Assembly: GCA_016124635.1 (NCBI GenBank)
Contig: WGNJ01000005.1
Coordinates: 170,505-234,504 of the forward strand
Direction: 5' to 3'
From: Alphaproteobacteria bacterium
GTDB taxonomy: Bacteria > Pseudomonadota > Alphaproteobacteria > Micropepsales > Micropepsaceae
DNA: 64,000 nucleotides
The notes below the pieces were generated by a model. It was not told the origin of the DNA, made no database searches, and saw only the letters and a list, made by a program, of their open reading frames with translations. This document shows, piece by piece, positions 16,854-26,926 of this stretch. The position numbers and the translations under genes were made by a program. Each line of letters opens with the position of its first letter. The first letter of the stretch is position 1.

Positions 16854-19166
16854 ATGAAATTTGGCGCAGGCCAACCCGTCCGCCGGCTCGAGGACAACCG
16901 CCTCGTCACCGGTCATGGTCAGTACACAGACGACTTCCAGTTCCCCGGGCAGACCTACGCCGCGATCCTTCGCAGCCCCCATGCGCACGCAAAGCTCGGC
17001 GCCATCGACACGCTGGCCGCGCGTGAGGCGCCCGGCGTCATCGCGGTCTACACCAACAAGGACATCGAAGCTGCGGGCCTCGGACCCGTGCCTTGCATGG
17101 CGCTGATTCCGAACAAGGACGGCACGCCGATGTTCAATCCGCCGCGTCCGGCGCTCGCCAAGGGCCGCGTTCGTCACCTTGGCGACCCGGTCGCGATGGT
17201 CGTCGCCGAGACTGCGGCGCAAGCGCGCGACGCCGCCGAGCTGATCCAAGTGGACTACGAGGAGCTGCCGGCAGTCGTCGACACCGAAGCCGCGCTCACA
17301 GCACCGGCGTTGCATGAGGGCGCCAAATCGAATGTCGCCCTCGACCACGAACTCGGCGACAAAGCCGCGGTCGACAGCGCCTTTGCCTCCGCCGCCCACG
17401 TCACCAAGCTGCGCATCATCAACCAGCGCATCGTCGTCAACGCCATGGAGCCACGCGCCGCGGTCGGCTTGTACGACAAGGCTGGCGACAGATACACGCT
17501 GCACACCGGCAGCCAAGGCGTGCATGGCATGCGCGCCATCATCGCCAAGCAAGTTCTCAAGGTCGAAGACAAGAAACTGCGGGTGATTACGAAAGAGGTT
17601 GGCGGCGGCTTCGGCATGAAGTCGTTCGTCTATCCCGAATACCCGCTCGTCCTCTTTGCTGCGAAACAGCTTGGGCGGCCGGTCAAGTGGACCGGCGATC
17701 GCGGGGAGTCCTTTCTGACCGACACGCAAGGCCGTGATCACGTCACGAACGCCTCGATCGCGTTCGACAAGGATCACAAGGCGACCGCCGTGCGCGTCGA
17801 AACCATCGCCAATTTCGGAGCGTATCTATCGCAATTCGGACCGTTCATACCGACGATGGCGGCGGGCGGCATGCAGGTCGGCGTCTATGCGATACCGGCG
17901 ATCCATCAGCACGTCAGGTGCGTCTTCACCAATACCGTGCCTGTCGACGCCTATCGCGGCGCTGGGCGTCCGGAAGCCGCCTACGTCATCGAGCGCCTGA
18001 TGGATCAGGCCGCCCAAGAGCTGAAGATCTCACCGGCGGAATTGCGCCTGAAGAACTTCATCCGGCCCGATCAGATGCCGTTCAAGTTTCCGGTTGCCGG
18101 CACGATCGACTCTGGCGCCTTCGCCAAGAATCTTGAAGACGCCACCAAGCAGGCCGACTGGTCGAACTTCGAAGCGCGCCGCAAGGCCGCGCGCGCCCGC
18201 GGCAAAGTCGCCGGCATCGGCATGTCCTATTACGTGGAGCGCACGGCAGCCGGCTTCGAGATGGCGCACATCGAAGTGCGCGCCGACGGTGAAGTTCGCG
18301 TCATCGCCGGCACACAATCGAATGGTCAGGGACACGAAACCGCCTATGCGCAGCTCGTCGCCGACCGGCTCGGCGTACCCATCGACATCGTCAAAGTGAC
18401 CAGCGGCGATAGCGACGCAATCCGCGCGGGGGGCGGCACCGGGGGCTCACGCTCGATCATGATGGCGGGCGGTGCGATCGGCGTTGCCGTCACCGACATC
18501 ATTGAAAAGGGCAAAGCCCTCGCCGCCAACGAGCTAGAAGCCGCGACGGGCGACATCGAATACGCGGACGGCAATTTCCGCATCGCTGGCACCGACCGCA
18601 CGATCGGCCTCTTCGAGGTTGCGCGCATCGCGAAAACACAAGCGAACGTGACCGGAGCGGAAGGCATCGAAGCTGATGGCGAGTTCCGTCACCAGTCGAA
18701 CACTTGGCCGAACGGCTGCCACATCTGTGAAGTCGAGATCGATCCGGAGACAGGTACGACCGAGATCGTGCGTTACACCATCGTCGACGACTTCGGCGTC
18801 ATCGTGAATCCCATGCTCGTCGAGGGCCAGGTCCACGGCGGCGTCGTCCAAGGCCTCGGTCAAGCGATGGGTGAGCACGCACAATACGATGGGAGCTCAG
18901 GCCAGCTCATGACCGGCTCGTACATGGACTACTGGATGCCGCGCGCCGACAACATGCCGAAGATGTCGTTCAAGACGAACGAAGTCCGCTGCACCACGAA
19001 CCCACTCGGCGTCAAGGGTTGCGGCGAAGCCGGCACGGTCGGCGCGGCACCTTCCTTCGTCAATGCCGTCATCGACGCGCTACGTCCCTACGGCGTCAGC
19101 CAGATCGACATGCCCGTGACGCCGTTGAAGGTGTGGGAAATCACAAAGGGACGTGCCGCTGCCTGA
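16854..19166 (+). CDS. Molybdenum hydroxylase large subunit (xanthine dehydrogenase/CoxL family)
   Basis: A 770-residue molybdopterin-binding subunit of the xanthine oxidase family. It shows the N-terminal a/b hammerhead (RRLEDNRLVTGHGQYTDD), the cofactor loop VGGGFGMKS (glycines near 250), DAYRGAGRPEA, and the catalytic glutamate in GVKGCGEAGTVGA (Glu725). The Cys-containing active-site loop of true CO dehydrogenase is absent, so it is an aldehyde-oxidase/form II type hydroxylase. Partners are normally an FAD subunit and a 2Fe-2S subunit; neither is present nearby, so it is an orphan large subunit. GAGGA precedes ATG 16854. The operon links it to an aldolase-fold protein and an NTF2-like protein. 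Confidence 0.9.
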   Translation: MKFGAGQPVRRLEDNRLVTGHGQYTDDFQFPGQTYAAILRSPHAHAKLGAIDTLAAREAPGVIAVYTNKDIEAAGLGPVPCMALIPNKDGTPMFNPPRPALAKGRVRHLGDPVAMVVAETAAQARDAAELIQVDYEELPAVVDTEAALTAPALHEGAKSNVALDHELGDKAAVDSAFASAAHVTKLRIINQRIVVNAMEPRAAVGLYDKAGDRYTLHTGSQGVHGMRAIIAKQVLKVEDKKLRVITKEVGGGFGMKSFVYPEYPLVLFAAKQLGRPVKWTGDRGESFLTDTQGRDHVTNASIAFDKDHKATAVRVETIANFGAYLSQFGPFIPTMAAGGMQVGVYAIPAIHQHVRCVFTNTVPVDAYRGAGRPEAAYVIERLMDQAAQELKISPAELRLKNFIRPDQMPFKFPVAGTIDSGAFAKNLEDATKQADWSNFEARRKAARARGKVAGIGMSYYVERTAAGFEMAHIEVRADGEVRVIAGTQSNGQGHETAYAQLVADRLGVPIDIVKVTSGDSDAIRAGGGTGGSRSIMMAGGAIGVAVTDIIEKGKALAANELEAATGDIEYADGNFRIAGTDRTIGLFEVARIAKTQANVTGAEGIEADGEFRHQSNTWPNGCHICEVEIDPETGTTEIVRYTIVDDFGVIVNPMLVEGQVHGGVVQGLGQAMGEHAQYDGSSGQLMTGSYMDYWMPRADNMPKMSFKTNEVRCTTNPLGVKGCGEAGTVGAAPSFVNAVIDALRPYGVSQIDMPVTPLKVWEITKGRAAA

Positions 19167-19181
19167 CAAAGGAGAGCCCTC

Positions 19182-19625
19182 ATGTTGGCCGCGATGATCA
19201 TTGCGCTGATCTTGCCCACGACCGCATCCAAGCTCCCGCTGCAGGACGCGCCGCGCGAAGCCGCACAGATCGTCGACGCATTCCACGACGCATTGGCCAA
19301 GGGCGATCGTGCCGCCGCGTTGGAAACCCTCGACGACAACGTGCAAATCTATGAGCAAGGTTGGGTCGAGAACTCCAAGGCTGAGTACGCCAAGGCGCAT
19401 CTCGCCGGAGATCTGAAATTTGCGCGGAGCACGAAGTCGCAGCTGACGTCGCGCTCCGGCAGCCTCCTAGGCGATCTTGCCTTCGTAACGAGCGAAGGCC
19501 GGACAACGGGCGTGTTCGAGGGCAAGCTTGTCAACTCGATAACGCTTGAGACGATGGTGCTGCGCCATTTCTCCGACGGCTGGCGTATCGTCCACATTCA
19601 CTGGTCGTCACGCTCGCCGAAATAA
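19182..19625 (+). CDS. Exported NTF2-like (DUF4440/SnoaL) protein
   Basis: A 147-residue protein with a hydrophobic N-terminus (MLAAMIIALILPTTAS) acting as a signal peptide or anchor, then an NTF2-like domain: VDAFHDALAKGDRAAALETLDDNVQIYEQGW and VLRHFSDGWRIVHIHWSS. Such proteins bind small ligands. AAGGAG lies 8 nt before ATG 19182 and the gap to the hydroxylase gene is 15 nt, so it is probably the last gene of that operon. Confidence 0.75.
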   Translation: MLAAMIIALILPTTASKLPLQDAPREAAQIVDAFHDALAKGDRAAALETLDDNVQIYEQGWVENSKAEYAKAHLAGDLKFARSTKSQLTSRSGSLLGDLAFVTSEGRTTGVFEGKLVNSITLETMVLRHFSDGWRIVHIHWSSRSPK

Positions 19626-19645
19626 GATCGCCTCGAATGCGATGC

Positions 19646-21025
19646 TTATGTGGCCGCCCGCCGTGACACCCATACCGTCGCGACCGCCGCCGCGGCGGCT
19701 ACGGCAAAGACCGGCGCCAGCGACCGGGCGATGTCGAACGTGGAACGCGCCGCGTCGAGCCCAAGCATCGCGGCAAAGGACCCGGCGAGCGCCGCCCCGA
19801 TAGAACTGCCCGCCACAAGCAACGTCGGCATTGCCGCGACCGCGAAGTCGCGCTCGCCGTCCGATGCCGTTTCCATCACATGCTCGCAGAGCCTCGCCCA
19901 GCTGAATCCGAAGCTGATCCCGATGAGCATCTGCGCGGCAACTGCGGCGACGAGCGACTGCAGCGCGAAGGCGGCGACGTGAAGCGACAACCCGAGCGCC
20001 ATGATCATCGGCGCGGGCCAAATGTGCGAACGCGCACTCAAGCGCGGCATGTGCGCGACACCGATTGCGGTCAGGCTCCAGGAAATCGCCAACACGGCGG
20101 ACAAAAGTCCTGACAGCGTAACGCCAAGCCCCCAAATCCTCTGCCCGGCGAACGCGATGAAGATCACCGTGGGCGCTTCGACCAGCGCCATGAGCAGCGC
20201 GAGCAACATGCTTGCGCCCAACTGGGTCGACGGATCGAAGGCGCGCGAGGGCAGGATGCGAGATTCGCTTCGCCCGTCGATCACGACGACCAGCCACAGC
20301 AGCAACGGCGCGCCGATCAGAGCGGCGATGGCGAGGCTTGATCGCCCGCCGACCGAAAGAAGAAAGACGCCCGCAGCCACAAGCGCGAGCTGAACAATCG
20401 GAATCGCGAGCGCTTTGCCGTTGCCGCGGCCTGCTGGAACGCACAGCGGCACGAAGATCATGAATGCGATCGACGCAGGTATGCTCGCCATCGCCGCGAG
20501 CCGCCATGATGTTGCTTCGGTAATGGCGCCGGCGATGACCGGGCCGCCGAGCGCCGCCAGTGCCCAAGCGACAGACTCGAGGGCGAAAATGCGCGGCACC
20601 AGCGACTTCGGAAACATCTCGGGGATCAGAGCGTAGCAGCACGCCATCACGATCCCCTCGCCCGCGCCCTGCAATATGCGGCCGAGCACAACCGACGAAG
20701 CGTTCTGCGCAAAGCCGAAAGCAAAGCTGCCGGCGATGAACGCGAGCGACGACGCGAGCAAAACGCTACGTGCCCCGAGGCGAGCCTTGAGCACGGCCGC
20801 CGAAGCGCCTCCGACGATCGACGCAACGAGATAAGCCGAAGTCGCCCAGCTCAGCAGCGCGACCGTATGAAGCTCAGTCGCGGCGCTCGGCATCGTCGTC
20901 GATGCGATGAACGCGTTGAAGGCGTGCAGAACGATGCCCAGTGTGAACATCGCGGCGGGCGCAGCATTTGGTCCCGAGACGATCTCGGCCCACGATCCGA
21001 CCTGCACTTCGTCAACGCGTTCCAC
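19646..21025 (-). CDS. MFS transporter (probable drug exporter)
   Basis: About 459 residues with 12 or more hydrophobic segments and a major-facilitator pattern. The N-half has LGARSVLLASSLAFIAGSFAFG and GRILQGAGEGIVMACCYALIPEMFP, which resembles motif C-like GxGxG segments of 14-TM multidrug antiporters. I prefer GTG 21025, which has GGAG 6 nt upstream; the open frame extends to GTG 21076. No regulator adjoins it. The substrate is unknown. Confidence 0.78.
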   Translation of the reverse strand: MERVDEVQVGSWAEIVSGPNAAPAAMFTLGIVLHAFNAFIASTTMPSAATELHTVALLSWATSAYLVASIVGGASAAVLKARLGARSVLLASSLAFIAGSFAFGFAQNASSVVLGRILQGAGEGIVMACCYALIPEMFPKSLVPRIFALESVAWALAALGGPVIAGAITEATSWRLAAMASIPASIAFMIFVPLCVPAGRGNGKALAIPIVQLALVAAGVFLLSVGGRSSLAIAALIGAPLLLWLVVVIDGRSESRILPSRAFDPSTQLGASMLLALLMALVEAPTVIFIAFAGQRIWGLGVTLSGLLSAVLAISWSLTAIGVAHMPRLSARSHIWPAPMIMALGLSLHVAAFALQSLVAAVAAQMLIGISFGFSWARLCEHVMETASDGERDFAVAAMPTLLVAGSSIGAALAGSFAAMLGLDAARSTFDIARSLAPVFAVAAAAAVATVWVSRRAAT

Positions 21026-21163
21026 CGAAAGCTCCAAGCCCTGCTGTTTGTGGAGTTGTGGTGCACGAACGAGCACAAGTCGAGTGGCCCGGCGCCGCTT
21101 GTCCGTTTCGATGGAATTTCGTCCACGAGCCGGTCACCCGTGAAATCGGTCCTACGTGGAGAC

Positions 21164-22545
<1,382 letters not shown>

Positions 22546-22696
22546 TTAGATTGCCACATATGTACATGTAGAAATTCTCGATCGCCAGTTCAATTGCACG
22601 ATTGGGCACGAATTTGGTAGCGGCCCCGTGCCGCGTTGCCCACCGCCCCGGCTACCGCCAAATGACTGCCGTAGAGCGGTCAAAAGAGTCTCCCAA

Positions 22697-23050
22697 ATGA
22701 CCAAATCCTGGCCGGAGCAGGCCCGTGTTGCCGCCCCGCAGTGCCAATCCATGGCGGAGGTACGTCGCGAGATCGATCGCGTCGACCGCATCCTGGTTCG
22801 CCTCCTGGCAGAGCGGCTGACCTATATCGAGCGCGCAGGTCATATCAAGAAGGACCGCGACGTGGTCCGCGACGAAGCGCGCATCGCCGACGTGCTGGGG
22901 AAGGTCAGAACCGCCTGCGAACGCGAGGAATTTCCCTTCACCATCGCCGAGCCGGTCTGGCGCGCGCTGATGGAGGGCTGCATCGCCCACGAGTTCGACG
23001 TGTTCGACGAGATCAACACGCCGTCTTCACGCGCCGCCGCAGGCGGTTAA
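22697..23050 (+). CDS. Chorismate mutase (AroQ class)
   Basis: A 117-residue all-helical chorismate mutase converting chorismate to prephenate for Phe/Tyr synthesis. The pattern SMAEVRREIDRVDRILVRLLAERLTYIERAGHIKKDRDVVRDEARIADVL gives the AroQ active-site Arg, Lys and Arg residues on helices 1-2. It could also be a PchB-like isochorismate-pyruvate lyase, which shares the fold, but no siderophore genes are near. Start ATG 22697 is favoured; the frame extends to 22628. It is divergent from the ferredoxin reductase and 10 nt upstream of the hydrolase at 23061, probably co-transcribed. Confidence 0.88.
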   Translation: MTKSWPEQARVAAPQCQSMAEVRREIDRVDRILVRLLAERLTYIERAGHIKKDRDVVRDEARIADVLGKVRTACEREEFPFTIAEPVWRALMEGCIAHEFDVFDEINTPSSRAAAGG

Positions 23051-23060
23051 GCTCACCGGC

Positions 23061-24575
23061 ATGGCGCCGGTCAAAAACATCCTGTTCATCACCGCCGATC
23101 AATGGCGCGGCGACTGTCTGTCGTCGCTCGGCCATCCGATTGTGAAGACACCGCATCTCGACGCTTTCGCGCGCGAAGCGGTGACGTTCACGCGTCACTT
23201 CGCCAACACCTCTCCGTGCTCGCCAAGCCGCGCAACGCTGCACACTGGGCTCTATCAGCACAACCATCGCGTGGCCATGAACGGGACCCCGCTCGATCGC
23301 CGTCACACCAACTGGGCTATCGAAGCGCGCAAGCTCGGCTACGATCCGGCGCTCATCGGCTACACGGATCAAACCCCGGATCCGCGCGACCTGCCGCCGA
23401 ACGATCTGCGCCTGAACACCTACGAGGGTCTGCTGCCCGGTATTACGCCGATCGCACACACGGGTATGGAGAACCCGGGCCCTTGGGCGGAGTACCTTCG
23501 CACAAAAGGATATGCGCTACCTGAAGACGAGCGGCTCATCCTCTGGATGCGCGAAGGTGGCCCCGATTACGAAGAAGGCGCCGAATATCCACGGCCCTTC
23601 GCCATACGCGCCGAACACAATGACACGACATGGGATGTCGATCAGGCGATCGACTACGTCAGCGAACATCGCGCACATCCGTGGCTCTTACACCTCTCGC
23701 TGCTGCGTCCGCATCCGCCTTGGATCGCGTCGGAACCTTGGAACAAGCTCTACGATCCGGAAAGTCTGCCACCGCCGGTTCGCCGCGAGACGCCCGACCT
23801 TGAGGGCGAACAACACCCTTGGCTCGCCTTTCAGCTGTCGCGCGGCATTACTCGCGCGCCGGGCAATCCGAAAAAGTTAGCTCGCCTGCGCGCCGTGTAT
23901 TATGGGCTCATGTCCGAGGTCGACGACAATCTCGGTCGCCTCTTCTCCCATCTCAAGCGCGAGCGGCTTTGGGATGACACGCTTATCATCTTCACCAGCG
24001 ATCACGGCGAAGAACTCGGCACGCATTGGCTTCTCGGCAAAGGCGGCTACTTCGACGGATCCTATGCCGTGCCCTGCATCATTCGTGATCCGCGCCAAAC
24101 GGCGGACGCGACGCGAGGCAAGACGGTCGACGCCTTCACAGAGCACGTCGACATCATGCCGACATTGCTCGATGCATTAGGTGGACACATTCCGCGCCGA
24201 TGTGACGGCCATTCCCTCGCGCCGTTCTTCGTACGTGGCAAGGCGATGCCGTGGCGAGACGAAGCGCACTGGGAGTTCGACTTTCGCGACGCGAGCGACG
24301 ACAGCGCCGAGCGCGCCCTTGGTCTAACGCTCGACGAGTGCAATCTGAGTGTCATCCGCTCCGCACGCTACAAATACGTGCACTTCGCGAACCTGCCGCC
24401 GCTTTTCTTCGATCTACAGACCGATCCGAATGAATTCCACAATCTGGCGGACGACCGCGTCTACGCGCCACTCGTTCTCGAACATGCGCAAAAACTCATC
24501 TCCTGGCGCCAACGGCACGAGGACAAGACGCTGACGCACATGATGGCAACCGCCGACGGGTTGCTGAAGCGCTGA
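23061..24575 (+). CDS. Phosphonate monoester hydrolase / sulfatase-superfamily enzyme
   Basis: A 504-residue alkaline-phosphatase-superfamily hydrolase. The formylglycine signature CSPSR (Cys53-Arg57) marks the nucleophile that must be modified by a formylglycine-generating enzyme. Metal ligands appear in TADQW (Asp13, Gln14) and FTSDHGEELG. The body resembles the Rhizobium phosphonate monoester hydrolase (PehA) as I recall it: RPHPPWIAS, YKYVHFANLPPLFFDLQTDPNEFHNLADD and SWRQRHEDKTLTHM. Such enzymes hydrolyse phosphonate monoesters, phosphodiesters and sulfate esters promiscuously. Cytoplasmic, as there is no signal peptide. It follows chorismate mutase by 10 nt. Confidence 0.88.
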   Translation: MAPVKNILFITADQWRGDCLSSLGHPIVKTPHLDAFAREAVTFTRHFANTSPCSPSRATLHTGLYQHNHRVAMNGTPLDRRHTNWAIEARKLGYDPALIGYTDQTPDPRDLPPNDLRLNTYEGLLPGITPIAHTGMENPGPWAEYLRTKGYALPEDERLILWMREGGPDYEEGAEYPRPFAIRAEHNDTTWDVDQAIDYVSEHRAHPWLLHLSLLRPHPPWIASEPWNKLYDPESLPPPVRRETPDLEGEQHPWLAFQLSRGITRAPGNPKKLARLRAVYYGLMSEVDDNLGRLFSHLKRERLWDDTLIIFTSDHGEELGTHWLLGKGGYFDGSYAVPCIIRDPRQTADATRGKTVDAFTEHVDIMPTLLDALGGHIPRRCDGHSLAPFFVRGKAMPWRDEAHWEFDFRDASDDSAERALGLTLDECNLSVIRSARYKYVHFANLPPLFFDLQTDPNEFHNLADDRVYAPLVLEHAQKLISWRQRHEDKTLTHMMATADGLLKR

Positions 24576-24602
24576 AGTTGGAGCGACGCGCCAATGCGGA
24601 CG

Positions 24603-25427
24603 TCAGATCAAGTTCACACGCATATTGTCGCGACTGACGAAGCAACCGGCCCAAGCCGCCAAAGCGGACGCTTCGATCTCTTCCATGAAGTGATCCTCAT
24701 GATCGGGATCGTGATGGAAGATGGCGAGCCGCTTCACGTTGGCGGCACGCGCAAGACGCATGCCCTCTTGCCACGTTGAGTGCCCCCACCCGCGCTTCGC
24801 GGGAAATTCGGCATCCGTGTAGGTGGAGTCGTAGATCATCACATCCGCGCCTTCGACGAGGCTCAATATGTTCTGATCGGGCTTACCCGGAACGTGCTCC
24901 GTATCCGTGATGTAGCAGAGGGACTTGCCCTGATAGTCGACGCGATAACCCGTGGCGCCGTCCGGATGGTTCAGCGCCGTTGTCCGCACACGGATGTTGT
25001 TGCCGATTGAAAAACCGTCGCCGCCGCGGAAGTCGACGTACTCGATCCGCGCCTTCATGATGTCGATCGGCACCGGAAAGAACGGGTGCGTCATCTGCCC
25101 GGCCAGGACGTTTTCGATCTTGAGACCGCTGTCGAGGTGACCCGCCATGATCGTAAAGCGATAGCCTTCGGCGAATGCAGGTGTGAAGAACGGAAAGCCG
25201 TGAATGTGATCCCAATGTGTGTGCGACAAGAGGATGGTGGCGTCCTTGACCTGCTTGCGCATGAACCACTTGCCCAAGTTGCGCACGCCGGTACCGAGGT
25301 CGAAGATGACGCGCTTGCCGCCCATTGATACTTCGACACAGCTCGTATTGCCGCCGAAGGCGAGATGATGGGGCCCCGGGCACGCGATTGTTCCCCGCGT
25401 TCCCCAGAACTTGACCTTGAATGACAT
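24603..25427 (-). CDS. MBL-fold hydrolase, phosphodiesterase-like
   Basis: A 274-residue metallo-beta-lactamase-fold protein. The opening FWGTRGTIACPGP and GGNTSCVEV, zinc motif HTHWDHIHGFPFF (His69, His71, Asp73, His74), GTGVRNLG and YDSTYTDAEF are typical of the group that includes PhnP and cyclic-nucleotide phosphodiesterases of this fold. The likely role is hydrolysis of a cyclic phosphodiester; the substrate is unknown. It converges on the phosphonate-ester hydrolase gene (27 nt between stops). Upstream (25428-25513) lies only the Hpt gene end. Confidence 0.8.
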   Translation of the reverse strand: MSFKVKFWGTRGTIACPGPHHLAFGGNTSCVEVSMGGKRVIFDLGTGVRNLGKWFMRKQVKDATILLSHTHWDHIHGFPFFTPAFAEGYRFTIMAGHLDSGLKIENVLAGQMTHPFFPVPIDIMKARIEYVDFRGGDGFSIGNNIRVRTTALNHPDGATGYRVDYQGKSLCYITDTEHVPGKPDQNILSLVEGADVMIYDSTYTDAEFPAKRGWGHSTWQEGMRLARAANVKRLAIFHHDPDHEDHFMEEIEASALAAWAGCFVSRDNMRVNLI

Positions 25428-25513
25428 ACGCCCCAGCGCCTCCTTCAGCCCGCGCTCAGTTTAACTGCTGGCTGTGCCACACAAATAACCAGCGAAACTG
25501 ACAGTGATGGCCG

Positions 25514-25834
25514 TCACAACGGATGGCTACCGATAAACGCACGCGCCTCGGTAAAGGCTGCACGGAGCGGTTCGAGTTTGCTTTTGTCGAGCGAATGACG
25601 TTCGGCGTCGGCAGCCGCATCCGCGACGGCAAACGCGCCAACGCCGCGTGCAGACCCCTTCAATGTGTGGGTCCACATCTTCCAGGTCTTTGCGTCCCCC
25701 GCGCCCTCGAGTTCGGCAAGCACTTGTTCGCCGTGCGTGACGAACAGTGCCAACACTTCGCGCATCACAGCCTTGTCACCAGCGGCCTGAACGCCGAGAT
25801 GCGCATAGTCGACAGGCTTTAGCATTGCGGTCAT
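25514..25834 (-). CDS. Stand-alone Hpt phosphotransfer protein
   Basis: A 106-residue histidine-containing phosphotransfer domain. The phosphoacceptor is His56 in the signature HTLKGSARGVGA, within a four-helix bundle. Such proteins relay phosphate between a hybrid histidine kinase and a response regulator. No kinase is adjacent. A lone CheY-like receiver exists 35 kb away (60919), but no link can be drawn. Start ATG 25834 preferred over GTG 25864. Confidence 0.85.
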   Translation of the reverse strand: MTAMLKPVDYAHLGVQAAGDKAVMREVLALFVTHGEQVLAELEGAGDAKTWKMWTHTLKGSARGVGAFAVADAAADAERHSLDKSKLEPLRAAFTEARAFIGSHPL

Positions 25835-25917
25835 CGCGGCTTCGCGCTCCAAAGAGAGGTACACGAAGTCTACTGCCGCGAAACCAACCAGATCCTTAAC
25901 GAGGCGCTAACCACGTC

Positions 25918-26625
25918 TTAATAGGGCGACCAACCACCCGGGAAAGGCGAGACGCCGAACAACCATCGGTGCGCAAAAAGCACGACCAAGAACAAGATAA
26001 GCGCGACGACCATCCGGTAGCTCACCAACTCGCCGAACTTGAGCGAGTTGCGTCCCGTGAGAATTGCACCGAAGGGGATATTGGACGTCGACTTCGCGAA
26101 GGCGTCCCAGTCGGCTCCCAATTTGCGCTTACGTTTGCCGTCGATCGAAAACGTGCCGGCAACCGCCAGAACTAGAAATGTTCCAAAGAACACGGCCGAG
26201 GCCTGATCGCCGTTCGCCGCAAGGTGAAAGGCGGCCCAAAGTGCGACACCCCACAGGAAGGGATGGCGTGTGATGCGCAAGATGCCGTGAACGACGCCCT
26301 CGCGTTTCGCTGCATCGCCCTGCATGACTGCGGTGGGGTTGGGAACGAGTAACCCTGGCACCCCGAGAAGGAACGCCAGACCGACAACGATGATGCCGAC
26401 ATGCGTGACGCCGGGTCCAAGGTCCCAAGCCAACGCAGGACCTTCTTTGGTGGCCGCGTTGTAGGCCATCACAAGCCATACGATGCCGCCGAGGCTCGCG
26501 AGCGAGAACAACCCGAGATACGGCCGCTCGCCAATCGCACCGACAATGACATCCCGTGCTTGAGTTCCTGCAACCACCAGATGAAGCAACAAGAAGAACA
26601 GCGCCGCAGCGATCAGCATCGTCAT
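25918..26625 (-). CDS. NnrU family membrane protein
   Basis: A 235-residue integral membrane protein with about six hydrophobic segments, matching the NnrU family: LLLHLVVAGTQARD near the N-terminus and RITRHPFLWGVALWAAFHLAANGD, the methyltransferase-like RHP motif of NnrU/isoprenylcysteine-type proteins. NnrU is linked to nitrite/nitric oxide metabolism in denitrifiers, but its biochemical role is unclear and no nir/nor genes are present here. Start ATG 26625; the frame extends to 26676. Confidence 0.83.
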   Translation of the reverse strand: MTMLIAAALFFLLLHLVVAGTQARDVIVGAIGERPYLGLFSLASLGGIVWLVMAYNAATKEGPALAWDLGPGVTHVGIIVVGLAFLLGVPGLLVPNPTAVMQGDAAKREGVVHGILRITRHPFLWGVALWAAFHLAANGDQASAVFFGTFLVLAVAGTFSIDGKRKRKLGADWDAFAKSTSNIPFGAILTGRNSLKFGELVSYRMVVALILFLVVLFAHRWLFGVSPFPGGWSPY

Positions 26626-26926
26626 TTTTTGGTCCTCGCAGTGTTGCGAATCAGACTCGCGAAATTCGCGCGCCAAATGAATCCTAAGTTGCCGATACCC
26701 ACTCGCTCAACCGGTCTCCCCCGAATCGCGAGTCGTGCGAGCGTCATGCGATAACTCACTGTATCACCACATAGACACAGCTTCGGCGGTTGAACGAATC
26801 ATCCCCAAACATCCGCGTTGTCATCTGATCTTCATGCGTGCGGCGCGCTGTAAGAAATGGTAATATTTTGGTTAATTCCCGCCATCTCGCCTGAAAGTCT
26901 GGGCGTGCATCCAGGAACAAATCCCG
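26626..26926. promoter_or_regulatory. Divergent intergenic region
   Basis: About 300 bp between the NnrU gene and the 745-residue coiled-coil gene. It must hold the promoters of both. An AT-rich patch GGTAATATTTTGGTTAATT (26861-26879) stands out against the GC-rich background and could be a promoter or a degenerate CtrA-type site, but it does not match TTAA-N7-TTAA exactly. No RNA gene or further ORF is supported. Confidence 0.4.

Noticed and set aside
16854..19166. Aerobic carbon monoxide dehydrogenase (CoxL)
   Set aside because: The active-site cysteine loop of form I CoxL is not present and CoxM/CoxS are absent; only the wider family name is justified.
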